The notes beneath the pieces were generated by a model, which saw only the letters and a list, made by a program, of their open reading frames with translations, was not told where the DNA came from and searched no databases. Made by a program: the position numbers and the translations under genes. Shown here one piece after another: positions 17,181 through 26,535 of a stretch of 64,000 nt of DNA (position 1 is its first letter; each line of letters begins with the position of its first letter). This DNA is from CAVUCH01 sp963697705 (GTDB lineage Bacteria; Acidobacteriota; Vicinamibacteria; Vicinamibacterales; JAENWD01), in the NCBI GenBank assembly GCA_963697705.1, contig CAVOPA010000017.1:1612001-1676000 (forward strand), given 5' to 3'.

Positions 17181-20100
17181 CCCATCTCGGACAGCAGCGT
17201 CCGTGCGGCGACCAGATCGCCGGTCGCGAGGCCTTCCGTAAACCAGTCGTGCACCGCGGCGAGCTCGGCGCGTCCCTCGGCCGTGCGGCCCGTCGCTCCG
17301 AGCAGCCGGGCGAGCGCGGTTGCGGCGCGCAATTCGAGCGACCTCGCGGACTGCGCGCGCGCGTACGCCAGCGCCTCGCGCAGGCTGGCCTCCGCTCGGT
17401 CGAGATGGCCGCGCTGACGCAGGAGCTCCCCGCGCACGCGATGCAGCTCCGCAACGTAGCCGCCCTCGCCCGTGCGGGTGGAGAAAAGGAATCCTTCGTC
17501 GACGGTCGCCAGCCCTTCGTCGACGCGGTTCGCCTTGAGCAGGCCATCAGCGAGCACGGCGAGGAACATCGGGCGGGCGAGGTAGGTTTTGAGCCGCTCC
17601 TGCACGGCCACGCTGTCGCGCAGCAGGGCCAGTCCCTCGTCGACGCGCCCGAGGCTGATGAGCGCGCTGCCCTGGAACGAGCGGCTCCACTCGGCTTCCT
17701 GCGGCAGTCCGTGCTCGCGGCAGAGCGTAATGTTCTCCTCGCCGACCACGACGGCCGCTGCCGCCTCGCCGCGATACGCCAGAACGCCGTGCAGCACCAG
17801 CCGGGCGAACGCGCGCGCCATCGGCTCACGCAGCCGATCGGCAACCTCGCGCGTTTCGAGCGCCCGCGCCAGCGCGCGGTCTGGATAGCCGAGCGCCCAG
17901 AGCGGCCGGCTCGACATGGCCCGGGCGAGCATGCCCACGTTCGTGCCGTACAGGGCGAGGTAACGCTCGTGCTCGGCCGGGTCGTGCAGCTCGCGGGCGC
18001 GCTCGAGCAGCACACTCGAATCGTGCATGTCACCGATGAACTCGCGCACCACGCCCGCCATGTGGTGTGCCGCCACCATCTGGTGCGCCGTGTCGGAGTC
18101 GCGCACCATGACCATCAGCTCGTCGGCGCGGTCGCGGCACTCCAGCAGATTGCCGCGAATCAGGTGGAAGAGCGCAATCGCCCAGAGCACCGGGAACACC
18201 GGCGGTGGATCCCCGAGATCGCGACAGAGCTGCCGTGCGCGCGCGAATGTCTGCTCGATCTCCGGTGTCGCCCACCCGGTCGTCGATCGCAGGGCGGAGC
18301 CTTTCGCCATGCGCAGTGCGAGCTCCTGCTGCGTGCGCGCGGGTCCGGCCGGCATGGCGTCGACCACGGCCAGGCCACGCTCCGAGAGCGAGAGCGCTTC
18401 CCGGAAGCCGAAGATGCGCATGGCGTGGTGGGCAGCCAGCGAGAAGTACTGCGCCGCGGCGCCGGCATCGCGCGAAGTCTCGAAAAGCAAGGCGAGCTCC
18501 GCGGCGAGCGCGGGCGTCTCCGTACCGTGGTGGGTGAGCAATGCCTGCGCCACCTTGCGCGCGAAGGAGGCGCGGCGCGTCGGCTGGAGCGAGGCGTACA
18601 GCACGTTCTGGTACAGCACGTGCGCGAACCGATACCGCACTGAGAGCGCCCGATCCGGCAGCTCGTAGGTCCGCACCGCCTGCACCAGCCGATGGATCTG
18701 ATCGAGCGCCGCGAACCGGTCTTCGACGTCGGCCGGGTCGAGCGCGAGCACGTCACTCACGATCGCGGTGTCGAACTCGTGGCCCTGCACGCTCGCGACC
18801 GTGAGCAGGCGCCGATCGAGCTCGTCGAGCCGATCGATCTTGCGTCCGATCGTTCCCTTCACCGTCTCCGGCAGCTCGCGGGCGACGTCTGCGGTCGTCT
18901 GCGAGAGGTTCCACCGGCCGCCGTTGCTCACGACGTCGCCCCGATCGCGGAGGTAGCGCAGCAGGTCCACCATGAACAGCGGGTGACCTTCGGTCTTCTC
19001 GTGGATCAGCGTGACGAACGAGGGTGGCAGCGAGTGGCCCGGGAACTCGAGCTCCAGGTAGCGATCGACGTCGGCCCGATCGAGGTGATCGAGCGGGCAC
19101 TCGATCAACGCGTTGGCCGCCTGCAGTTGCCGTGCGACAGGCAGGAACGGGTGACGCGCGACGGCCATGTCCGAGGGCCGGTAGGTGACGAGTACGAGAA
19201 CCCGCATGCTGTCGAACCGGCCGGCCAGGTAGTTCAACACGTCGACGGTCGACGCGTCGGCCCAGTGCAGATCCTCGACGAAGAGCACCAGCGGACGGAC
19301 GCGCGACACGTCCTGGAAGTAGGCGGCGAGCTCGCGCTTCATCCGTTCCTGGGACGCGCTCTTCACGTCCTCGCGGATGTCCGTGGTCGTCGAGCTCTCG
19401 GCCGAGAGGGGGGCAAGCTGGACGTACCACGTCGGCGCGACCCGCTTCATCATCTCGACGAAACCGCCGCCGGACGTGCTATGGAGCAGGTGGTCGAGCA
19501 GCTCGAGAATCGGCAGGTAGGCCTCGGCCCCGGCGAGCCGCTCCGAGCATTTGCCGCGGGCGATGATCGGCCGGTACGGACCGTGCTCGAGCTCCGCGAG
19601 CACGTCTTCCGCCAGGCTGCTCTTCCCGATGCCGGCCTCCCCGACGATCGCGCCCATGATGCCGTGGCCGGTCGCGACTGCCGGCAGCAGGGCGGCCAGG
19701 CTGGCGCGCTCGCGGTCGCGTCCGACGATGTGTCGCACGACGAGACGCGCCGGGCTTGCAAAGGCGCTGGTGCCGAGCGCGGTATTGAGCTCGGCCTCGA
19801 TGTGATCCGTGGTCGGACGCGCTGACGGCTCCTTGGCGAGCATCGTCAGCACGAGCGCGTCGAGGGCCGGCGGCACCTCGGGATTGAGCCGCGACGGTGG
19901 CGCGGGGTGCTCGCTCAGAATCGCGTGCAGCACCGAGAAGGCGGCACCGCCTTCGAAGGGGCGGCGGCCGGTGAGCATCTCGTAGAACACGATGCCCAGG
20001 GAGAAGACGTCCGTGGCGGTGTCGACTCCGTGCCCGGCCGCCTGCTCCGGCGACATGTACGCGAGCGTTCCGACAATCGGACCTTGGGTCGTGATCTTCT

Positions 20101-20611
20101 GAAGGAGCTCGCCCGTCATCGTCGTGTCGAGGCTCTCGGTGAGCGTGCGATGCGCCAGCCCGAAGTCGAGCACCTTCACGTACCCGTCGGGGCGGACCAT
20201 CACGTTCTCAGGCTTGACGTCGCGGTGCACGACGCCCGCCCGATGCGCCGCGCCGAGCGCGCGGGCCAGCTGCCTGCCGATGTCGAGCGCCCGCTCGATC
20301 GGCAACGTGCCAGTCACCAAGTCCCGCAGCGTTCGCCCGGGCACGAACTCCTGCACCATCAGCAGGTCGCCGGAATCCGCCTCGAAGATCTCGTGAATCG
20401 TCACGATGTTGGGGTGATTGAGGGCGGAGGCGGCGCGGGCCTCCTGCAGGAAGCTCTCGGCGGGCACACCCGCCCCGCGGGCGCCGGACCCCATGATCTT
20501 GATGGCGACCAGCCGATCGAGGCGCGTGTCCTGAGCGCGATAGACCTTGCCCATTCCTCCGCGCCCGAGAAGGGCGTCTATACGGTATTGCTTACACGTC
20601 GTGCCGATCAT
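17177..20611 (-). CDS. Ser/Thr protein kinase with AAA-type ATPase and TPR-like region
   Basis: An 1144-residue signalling protein. The kinase domain (residues about 9-275) has the glycine loop GRGGMGKVY, lysine 38 in VAIK, HRDVKPENVMV, DFG (VLDFGLAH) and SPEQ. Next is a predicted-ATPase module (about 310-620) with Walker A GEAGIGKS, Walker B LVLFVEDLHWAD and the downstream LVLVTYRPSD. The C-terminal 500 residues are helical, TPR-like. This is the architecture of large bacterial STK-ATPase regulators (compare PknK), which sense and relay signals to transcription or metabolism. The start is set by the kinase N-terminus; the frame runs open to 21199 but that part overlaps the DUF1801 gene. It is first in a unit with the catalase-like/cytochrome fusion. 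Confidence 0.92.
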   Translation of the reverse strand: MIGTTCKQYRIDALLGRGGMGKVYRAQDTRLDRLVAIKIMGSGARGAGVPAESFLQEARAASALNHPNIVTIHEIFEADSGDLLMVQEFVPGRTLRDLVTGTLPIERALDIGRQLARALGAAHRAGVVHRDVKPENVMVRPDGYVKVLDFGLAHRTLTESLDTTMTGELLQKITTQGPIVGTLAYMSPEQAAGHGVDTATDVFSLGIVFYEMLTGRRPFEGGAAFSVLHAILSEHPAPPSRLNPEVPPALDALVLTMLAKEPSARPTTDHIEAELNTALGTSAFASPARLVVRHIVGRDRERASLAALLPAVATGHGIMGAIVGEAGIGKSSLAEDVLAELEHGPYRPIIARGKCSERLAGAEAYLPILELLDHLLHSTSGGGFVEMMKRVAPTWYVQLAPLSAESSTTTDIREDVKSASQERMKRELAAYFQDVSRVRPLVLFVEDLHWADASTVDVLNYLAGRFDSMRVLVLVTYRPSDMAVARHPFLPVARQLQAANALIECPLDHLDRADVDRYLELEFPGHSLPPSFVTLIHEKTEGHPLFMVDLLRYLRDRGDVVSNGGRWNLSQTTADVARELPETVKGTIGRKIDRLDELDRRLLTVASVQGHEFDTAIVSDVLALDPADVEDRFAALDQIHRLVQAVRTYELPDRALSVRYRFAHVLYQNVLYASLQPTRRASFARKVAQALLTHHGTETPALAAELALLFETSRDAGAAAQYFSLAAHHAMRIFGFREALSLSERGLAVVDAMPAGPARTQQELALRMAKGSALRSTTGWATPEIEQTFARARQLCRDLGDPPPVFPVLWAIALFHLIRGNLLECRDRADELMVMVRDSDTAHQMVAAHHMAGVVREFIGDMHDSSVLLERARELHDPAEHERYLALYGTNVGMLARAMSSRPLWALGYPDRALARALETREVADRLREPMARAFARLVLHGVLAYRGEAAAAVVVGEENITLCREHGLPQEAEWSRSFQGSALISLGRVDEGLALLRDSVAVQERLKTYLARPMFLAVLADGLLKANRVDEGLATVDEGFLFSTRTGEGGYVAELHRVRGELLRQRGHLDRAEASLREALAYARAQSARSLELRAATALARLLGATGRTAEGRAELAAVHDWFTEGLATGDLVAARTLLSEMG

Positions 20612-20891
20612 CGCGCTATAGGTTGCTTGCGGGAACGAGCGAGGTACCCGAACTTTATCATGCCGGCGCGGGCTGGCGGGCGGCCGGCGGCCGGCGAGCA
20701 CGCCCGATTCTTCAATCGAAGCGGCCTGTATCACCGAGCGGGCAAGGAAAGCGGTGGGCGATGCCGTGGCGCGGTCACGACCCGGAGGAACCGCCCCCGG
20801 ACTGGACGAGCTCACTCGAAGTGGTGAGATGGCCGCACCATGCGGAGCATTCCGGTGGGACGCTGCGGGCCGCCGGTCGCGGGCGCCCTCG

Positions 20892-21278
20892 TTACTCGGC
20901 GTTCTCGGCGATTCGCGCCTTGACCAGCTTCCGCACGAGCGACGCCGGCAGCGGACGATCCGCCTGAAAGCGGATGGCGCCCTTGCTGGTGTCGTACCCG
21001 GCGAGGTCCGCTGCGTGGTCGGCAACGGTCGCGCCGCTCCCGGGGTAGAACGCGCAGTGCTTCGCGGTGGCGCCGAAGAGCACCAGGACCTTGCCGTCGA
21101 GACGAAACGCCGGCAGCCCGTAGCTGAGGCACTCCTCGGCGCGTGGCGCTGTCGCCCGGATCGTCCTGCGGAGGCCTTCGAGCACGGCGCGCTGCTCATC
21201 GCTGACGCCGGCCAGGTACTCGTCTATCGTCGACGGCTTTCGGCGTGGTGCGGTGGATCCGCGTGAGGTATTTCGCAT
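20892..21278 (-). CDS. DUF1801 domain protein (YdhG-like)
   Basis: A 128-residue protein of the DUF1801/YdhG-like fold. It has PSTIDEYLAGVSDEQRAVLE, then LRRTIRATAPRAEECLSYGL with the conserved PAFRLDGKVL, HCAFYPGS, and near the end GAIRFQADRPLPASLVRKLV. Family members are small cytoplasmic proteins, some related to the frataxin fold, without a settled function. The inner ATG at 21278 is preferred to 21299 because the ordered sequence starts later. It lies 280 bases upstream of the kinase start on the same strand, too far for obvious coupling. Confidence 0.85.
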   Translation of the reverse strand: MRNTSRGSTAPRRKPSTIDEYLAGVSDEQRAVLEGLRRTIRATAPRAEECLSYGLPAFRLDGKVLVLFGATAKHCAFYPGSGATVADHAADLAGYDTSKGAIRFQADRPLPASLVRKLVKARIAENAE

Positions 21279-21354
21279 GCGTCTTTGTTCCTCGCGCACA
21301 CGCGGTGGCGGGACGCTATCGTGGTGGGTCGATGAGACGCTATTCCGCGCGGCA

Positions 21355-22890
21355 TCACCGTCCGCGCAGCCTCGCGACCGGTCCGTCGACGCCGTTCGGC
21401 AGTTGTTCGTTCGCGAGCTGGTCCGTGTCTCCGACTGCCGCTTTCAGCCGCAGCAGCTCGGCCTTCATCGCTGCGGTGAGCTGATCCTGCCCCGGCTGGC
21501 CGTACAGGTTGTGCATTTCGAGCGGATCGTTCACCAAATCGAATAGCTCCCACTGATCCTTCTTCCAGAAGTAAATCAGCTTGTGCGTGCGTGTCCGCAC
21601 ACCGTAATGCGCGCGCGTGTTGTGATCCCCCGGGTCGTGGTAGTAGCGGTAGTACATGGACGTGCGCCAGTCCGCCGGCGTCTGATTCCGCAAGACCGGC
21701 ATCAGGCTCCGGCCCTGCATGGAGACCGGCACGGCGACGCCTGCCGCGTCGAGGAGCGTCGGCGCGAAATCGACGTTCACGGCGATCGCGTCGCTGCGGG
21801 TTCCAGGCGTGATCGCTGCCGGCCACCGGACCAGGAACGGCATGCGCAGCGACTCTTCGTACATGAACCGCTTGTCGAACAGGCCGTGGTCGCCGAGGAA
21901 GAAGCCCTGATCGCTCGTGTAGATGACAATCGTGTTCTTCGAAAGCCCATCGCGATCGAGCGCGTCGAGCACCTGTCCGACGCTGTCGTCCACCGACTGG
22001 ACGGTGGCCAGGTAGTCGCGCATGTAGCGCTGGTACTTCCAGCGCGTCAACGCGTCAGCCGTGAGCGTCACCGTATTGCCCGCGACTGTCGTCGTGACGC
22101 TGTCCGGCTTCACCGCCAGCCACGCCAGGCGCATCTCACCACCGAGATCCGCCGGTGGCTGCAGCTTGAGATCGCGTCGCGTGAGGTCGTTCGCCACACG
22201 CTGCTGGTTCTCGTGCAGCGCGTCTGTGCGGGTGTCGTAGGTGTCCCAGAACGTCTCCGGTTCCGGAATCGAGCGATGCGTGAACTGCGCGCCATGCGGG
22301 CCGTCGGGGTCCCACGGGCGATGCGGCGCCTTGTGGTGCAGCATCAGGAAGAACGGCTTGTTCCGCGGGCGGTTCGTGATGAAGTCGATGCCCCGCTCGG
22401 TGATCACGTCGGTTACATACCGGCCGGTGTAGGTCTTCTCGTCGGTCGCGGTGTAGAAGACGGGGTCCACGTAGTCGCCCTGCCCGGGCAGGATCTCCCA
22501 GCGATCGAAGCCGACGGGATCGCTCCCGAGGTGCCATTTCCCGATCATGCCGGTGTAGTACCCGCTCGCCTGGAGGAGCCGCGCCACCGTCATCCGCGAG
22601 CTGTCGAACCGGTTGAACACGGTGACGCCGTTGACGTGCGAGTACTGGCCCGTCAGGATGGCGGCCCGGCTGGGAGTGCAGATCGAGTTGGTCGCGAACA
22701 CGCTGCGGAGGAGCGCGCCTTCGCGCGCGAGACGATCGATGTGCGGCGTCTGGTTCACGCGCGAGCCGTAGGCGCCGACGGCATGCGCGGCGTGGTCGTC
22801 GGACATGATGTAGACGATGTTCGGGCGATCGGCCGCGCGAGGAGGCACGGCCATTACCAGGCAGGCGAGACCGGCAGCCAGCGCACGCAT
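21355..22890 (-). CDS. Secreted sulfatase (formylglycine-dependent)
   Basis: A 511-residue arylsulfatase-family enzyme. Residues 1-20 are a signal peptide (MRALAAGLACLVMAVPPRAA). The metal-binding start RPNIVYIMSDDHAAHAVGAY and the sulfatase signature ICTPSRAAILTGQY follow; Cys 71 is the residue converted to formylglycine. TSDQGFFLGDHGLFDKRFMY supplies further metal ligands, and the C-terminal region (THKLIYFWKKDQWELFDL) is the usual DUF4976-like cap. The enzyme would remove sulfate from a carbohydrate or other ester in the periplasm; the substrate is not predictable. A maturase (FGE or anSME) is not in the window. The frame extends well upstream but only as far as repeat-rich sequence. Confidence 0.93.
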   Translation of the reverse strand: MRALAAGLACLVMAVPPRAADRPNIVYIMSDDHAAHAVGAYGSRVNQTPHIDRLAREGALLRSVFATNSICTPSRAAILTGQYSHVNGVTVFNRFDSSRMTVARLLQASGYYTGMIGKWHLGSDPVGFDRWEILPGQGDYVDPVFYTATDEKTYTGRYVTDVITERGIDFITNRPRNKPFFLMLHHKAPHRPWDPDGPHGAQFTHRSIPEPETFWDTYDTRTDALHENQQRVANDLTRRDLKLQPPADLGGEMRLAWLAVKPDSVTTTVAGNTVTLTADALTRWKYQRYMRDYLATVQSVDDSVGQVLDALDRDGLSKNTIVIYTSDQGFFLGDHGLFDKRFMYEESLRMPFLVRWPAAITPGTRSDAIAVNVDFAPTLLDAAGVAVPVSMQGRSLMPVLRNQTPADWRTSMYYRYYHDPGDHNTRAHYGVRTRTHKLIYFWKKDQWELFDLVNDPLEMHNLYGQPGQDQLTAAMKAELLRLKAAVGDTDQLANEQLPNGVDGPVARLRGR

Positions 22891-22961
22891 GGCCGCGGAT
22901 TCTAGCACTCCGCCGATTCCGTGCCGGCCTCCCACTGACACCCGGCGAGCACGACCCGCTT

Positions 22962-23046
22962 CGTAGTGCCCGCCTTCAGGCGGGCCTGTTGTCGTAGTGC
23001 CCGCCTTCAGGCGGGCCTGCTGTCGTAGTGCCCGCCTTCCGGCCTG
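22962..23046. repeat. Cluster of three short palindromic (REP-like) repeats
   Basis: Three units at a 31-base spacing, starting at 22963, 22994 and 23025, each GTAGTGCCCGCCTTCAGGCG followed by GGCC. The CCCGCC-TTCA-GGCGGG part is a short perfect hairpin; the third unit is degenerate. The cluster sits between the sulfatase start and the winged-helix-FHA gene end. Confidence 0.88.
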
Positions 23047-23066
23047 TTGCGCGAACGGCGCTCTGG

Positions 23067-23732
23067 TTAGTTGTGGCGCCCGAGCGCTTCGGTGCGGGGC
23101 GCGCGCTCCTCCGACCACTGCCGGAAGGTGAGCGTCGTCGCGCCCACGCGGATCGAATCGCCGTCCTCGAGGCGCCGCGCCGTGGTGACCAGCGACCGGG
23201 CGACGGCCGTGCCGTTGCGGCTCCCGAGGTCCTCGATCGTGGCCTCCGTTGCGCCGACGGTGATCCGGGCGTGGCGGCGGGATACGCCGGAGGCGTCGAG
23301 CCAGACGGCGCAGCGTGGGTCGCGCCCGATGACGTTCTCGCCAGGCGCCAGGGAGAAGGTGCGGTCGTCCCACGCCAGCCAGCACCGATAGGAGCCGTCG
23401 AGTGGCGCGGCACGTCCGCCCGCGTCGCGGTCCACCCGCCCGATGAACGCGTACCCCACGCTGTGGACCGTTCGGATGAAGGTCGGCTGCGCCGGGTCGT
23501 CGCCGAGGGCGCGACGGATCTCCTTCACGAGGCCACCGAGGCTCGTGTCCGAGACGTTGACGCCCGGCCAGATCCGGCTGGCAATCTCGCCTTTCTGCAC
23601 GACCGCCGGCCGGCGCTCCAGCAGGAGCAGCAGCAGCGCGAACGCTTTGGGCGACAGGTGCAGCACGCGCGAGCCGTCGGCGAGCTGGCGCGTGTCCGCA
23701 TCGAGCGTGAAGCCGCCGAATGACGCTCTCAT
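23067..23732 (-). CDS. Winged-helix DNA-binding protein with FHA domain
   Basis: A 221-residue two-domain protein. Residues about 5-95 form an OmpR-type winged helix without a receiver: LHLSPKAFALLLLLLERRPA, GGLVKEIRRALGDDP, FIRTVHSVGYAFIG. Residues about 115-205 are a forkhead-associated domain: NVIGRDPRCAVWLDASGVSR with SRRHARI, then DLGSRNGTAV. FHA domains bind phosphothreonine, so this looks like a transcription factor whose activity or partner depends on a Ser/Thr kinase, of which the window has several. It starts 33 bases after the YVTN-propeller gene and may be the last gene of the PQQ/cytochrome unit. Confidence 0.9.
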   Translation of the reverse strand: MRASFGGFTLDADTRQLADGSRVLHLSPKAFALLLLLLERRPAVVQKGEIASRIWPGVNVSDTSLGGLVKEIRRALGDDPAQPTFIRTVHSVGYAFIGRVDRDAGGRAAPLDGSYRCWLAWDDRTFSLAPGENVIGRDPRCAVWLDASGVSRRHARITVGATEATIEDLGSRNGTAVARSLVTTARRLEDGDSIRVGATTLTFRQWSEERAPRTEALGRHN

Positions 23733-23765
23733 GCCGGGCGCTCGCGCACGGATCTCACGGTGTTA

Positions 23766-24881
23766 TTACGGCCGGACGGCCACCCCCCAGGGACTGCCGC
23801 CGACGTGAATCCTGCGCTCGACGGCACCCGCGGCCACATCGATGAACGATACATCGCCGGAGGGACCGTTCGCCGTGTAGAGCCGCCGGCCGTCAGGGCT
23901 GATGGCGATACCCCACGGTCGCGCGCCGACGTGTGGAATCATGCGCGCCGGCAGCCGCGTCGCCACGTCGATCGCCGAGACGCTCTGCGCGCGTCCGTTG
24001 GTGACGAACACGGTCGAACCGTCGGGCGACAGCACGGCGCCCATGGGCCGCGGCGGCGTGGCCGTGATGTCCGGCATCGTCAGCTGGATCGCGCCTCTCG
24101 ACTCGCCGGCACCGACATCCACGACCGAGATGGATGCGGCGTTCTCACAGGTGACGAAGAGCGTGCGCCCGTCCGGCGTCGCCACAATCGACCGCGGGCG
24201 CGCCGCGGTGAAGATGCGCCTGAGCACGGTGAGTGAGTGGGCATCGACTGCCGCCACCGCGCTCGCGGCCTCGCAGGTGACGTAGACGACGCGGCCGTCC
24301 GGCGAGACCGTCACGCCTTCAGGCTCATCGCACACGTGCACGCGCGCGGTAATCGTGCCGCGCTCGAGGTCGAGCGCCGACATCTCCGCGGTCTCCTCGT
24401 TCGAGACGTACAGCGTCAGTCCGTCCGGCGACAGGTCGAACGACTCGGGATCCTGCCCGCTGGGGTACGTCCGCACCAGCTTCCGGCTATCGAGGTCGAT
24501 GACGCCGATGCCATCTGCCGCGCGGTTGGCCGGCGGCAGCTTCGACTCGTCCACACCAGGACCGGCGATGGGAGATCCCGACAGCGCAACGAACAGCCGC
24601 TTGCCGTCGCGCGACAACTTGAGGCCGCGCGGGCGCTTGCCCACGGCGATTGGGCCCTCCACGGCCCCGGTGACCGCATCGAGCACCACGACGGTGTCCT
24701 GCGTTTCGTTCGAGACGTACAGCGTTCCGTGCGCCGTACTCGCCGCGTGGCCCGGCGTGCCCGGCCGCGCGTCCGGGCCGGAGCATGCGCAGGCCGCGAG
24801 CGCCACGATGATGGCGGGCGCGGCTGTCCGGAATGCCGCCCGTGGCCGCGACAGCTGGCTACTCGTACAATGCGAACGCAT
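23766..24881 (-). CDS. YVTN-type beta-propeller lipoprotein
   Basis: About 371 residues. The N-terminus (FRTAAPAIIVALAACACSG) is a lipoprotein-type signal with cysteines at the cleavage region. The rest is a repeating propeller with blades such as GTLYVSNETQDTVVVLDAVT, LFVALSG, TLYVSNEETAEMSALDL, VVYVTCEAASAVAAVDAHS and RRLYTANGPSGDVSFIDVAA, the roughly 40-residue YVTN family. These are periplasmic or surface scaffolds, often found beside cytochromes. The ATG at 24881 overlaps the end of the PQQ enzyme by 23 bases; a longer frame starts at 24923. Co-transcription with the PQQ and cytochrome genes suggests a shared redox role, not proven. Confidence 0.85.
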   Translation of the reverse strand: MRSHCTSSQLSRPRAAFRTAAPAIIVALAACACSGPDARPGTPGHAASTAHGTLYVSNETQDTVVVLDAVTGAVEGPIAVGKRPRGLKLSRDGKRLFVALSGSPIAGPGVDESKLPPANRAADGIGVIDLDSRKLVRTYPSGQDPESFDLSPDGLTLYVSNEETAEMSALDLERGTITARVHVCDEPEGVTVSPDGRVVYVTCEAASAVAAVDAHSLTVLRRIFTAARPRSIVATPDGRTLFVTCENAASISVVDVGAGESRGAIQLTMPDITATPPRPMGAVLSPDGSTVFVTNGRAQSVSAIDVATRLPARMIPHVGARPWGIAISPDGRRLYTANGPSGDVSFIDVAAGAVERRIHVGGSPWGVAVRP

Positions 24882-26535
24882 ACAGCGTGTCGCCCGACGC
24901 CGCGAGCAGGTATTGCCGGCCATCGAGCAGGAACGTCATCGGCGGGTTGGACACGGAGCCGATCCGCGAGTGCCACACCGGTGTCCCCGTCACCGCGTCG
25001 TACGCCACCAGGTTGCCGCCCGCATCCCCCGTGAAGACCAGCTTTCCGGCGGTCACGAGCATGCCGCCACCTCCACCGCCGTAGGTGCCGGGATACGGGC
25101 GGCGCCACGCGATCTTGCCGGAGGTCGGGTCGATCGCGGTGAGGAAGTTCCCGCCCGAGCCGACGCCCACTTCTTCGCGCCCCCCCAGCCCCATCGAGCC
25201 GCGCGGATCCGGATCCGTCAGGTAGAACAGGGAGTACCCATTCCGCTCGGAGACGTAGAACAACCCGGTGTCGGGCGAGTAGGCCGGCGGCTCCCAGTTG
25301 ATGGTGCCGCCCGAGGTCGGCGAGACGATCGCCCCGGGAATGATGGGATCTTTGGCGGGCTCACGGCGCAGCGATCCGTTCTTCGCAATCGACTTCACCC
25401 AGTTGGTGTCGCTGCCGTACTTCGACGTCACCAGGTGCTCGCCCGTGACGCGATCGAGCGCGAAGAAGTAGCCGTTGCGAGCGGCGGTCGCGACGATCTT
25501 CCGCGGCTTGCCCTTCACCACCGCGTCGAGCAGGATGGGCGTCTGCGCGGAGTCCCAGTCGTGCATGTCATGGGGCGAGGTCTGGTACGCCCACGCCATC
25601 TTGCCGGTGTCGACGTTCACACCGATGAGCGAGCACGTGTAGAGGTTGTCGCCCTCGCCGCGACCGCCCGTGTACGCCGGGATCGGGTTGCCGGTGCCGA
25701 AGATGTACAGGTTCGTCTCCGGATCGTAGACGCCCGGCAGCCACGGGTGACCGCCCCCGAACCGCGCGGCCTCGAGACTCGGCCACGTCTCCAGCCCCGG
25801 GTCGCCCTTCTGCATCGGCACGGTGTAGAGCCGCCACTGCATCTCGCCGGTGTCAGGGTCGAGCGACTGCAGGTAGCCGGGCGAGTCGAGATCGTTCCCG
25901 GTGCCGATCAGCAGATGGTTGCCGATGATGATGGGCGCGGCGGTGGAGAAGTACTGCTGGTTGAAATCCGCGATTTCCTTGCGCCAGCGCTCCTTCCCGG
26001 TCTTCGCCTCGAGCGAGACCAGGTAGTCGTCCGGCGTCACCATGTAGACGGCATCGTTCCACATGCCGACGCCGCGGTTGGCGATCGGCGTGCCCCCGCG
26101 CGTGCGCCAGAAGTAGTGCCACAGCTCGTGGCCGTCGCGGGCGTCGAGTGCCCACGCGTTGTCCGGTGTCGTGACGTACAGCGTGCCGTCGACCATGAGC
26201 GGTGTGCCCTTGATGTTGGCCGGCACCACCGGACCGTCGGCCGGGCCGAGGCCACCGATCACGACCGGGGGGCCGCCGCCGCGCATGAAGCCGCCGCGGG
26301 TGTCGGCTCCGGCAGTGAGACGTACGACCCAGGCGAGGCCCAGGTGCTTCACCGTCTCGTGGTCTATCTGCGTGAGCGGGCTGTATCGCTTGCCCGAGTA
26401 GTCGCCCGAGTACGTCGGCCACGAGTCGCCGAGCGGCTTCAACAGCTCAGCGGGCGGCAGGCCGCGGCCCTGTCCCAGGAGAGCGACGGGAGCGATGACG
26501 AGTGCGAGGGTCGACAGCAGTCGCTTGGGTGTCAT
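24859..26535 (-). CDS. PQQ-dependent alcohol/sugar dehydrogenase-type quinoprotein
   Basis: A 558-residue periplasmic quinoprotein. The signal peptide is MTPKRLLSTLALVIAPVALL. The propeller blades carry the family words WPTYSGDYSGKRYSPLTQID, GTLYVTTPDNAWALDARDG, AWAYQTSPHDMHDWDSAQTP and ARNGYFFALDRVTGEHLVTS, typical of PQQ alcohol and glucose dehydrogenases. It lacks its own heme, so electrons would pass to a separate cytochrome, presumably the di-heme protein encoded just upstream, with which it shares an ATGA overlap (26532-26535). No PQQ biosynthesis genes are present here. The alcohol or sugar substrate is unknown. Confidence 0.92.
   Translation of the reverse strand: MTPKRLLSTLALVIAPVALLGQGRGLPPAELLKPLGDSWPTYSGDYSGKRYSPLTQIDHETVKHLGLAWVVRLTAGADTRGGFMRGGGPPVVIGGLGPADGPVVPANIKGTPLMVDGTLYVTTPDNAWALDARDGHELWHYFWRTRGGTPIANRGVGMWNDAVYMVTPDDYLVSLEAKTGKERWRKEIADFNQQYFSTAAPIIIGNHLLIGTGNDLDSPGYLQSLDPDTGEMQWRLYTVPMQKGDPGLETWPSLEAARFGGGHPWLPGVYDPETNLYIFGTGNPIPAYTGGRGEGDNLYTCSLIGVNVDTGKMAWAYQTSPHDMHDWDSAQTPILLDAVVKGKPRKIVATAARNGYFFALDRVTGEHLVTSKYGSDTNWVKSIAKNGSLRREPAKDPIIPGAIVSPTSGGTINWEPPAYSPDTGLFYVSERNGYSLFYLTDPDPRGSMGLGGREEVGVGSGGNFLTAIDPTSGKIAWRRPYPGTYGGGGGGMLVTAGKLVFTGDAGGNLVAYDAVTGTPVWHSRIGSVSNPPMTFLLDGRQYLLAASGDTLYAFALYE

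Noticed and set aside
20612..21199. Long N-terminal extension of the kinase/ATPase
   Set aside because: The open frame overlaps a clear DUF1801 gene and the kinase domain begins right after ATG 20611.
22962..23046. CRISPR array
   Set aside because: The units are themselves palindromes and the spacing is too short and uniform for unique spacers.
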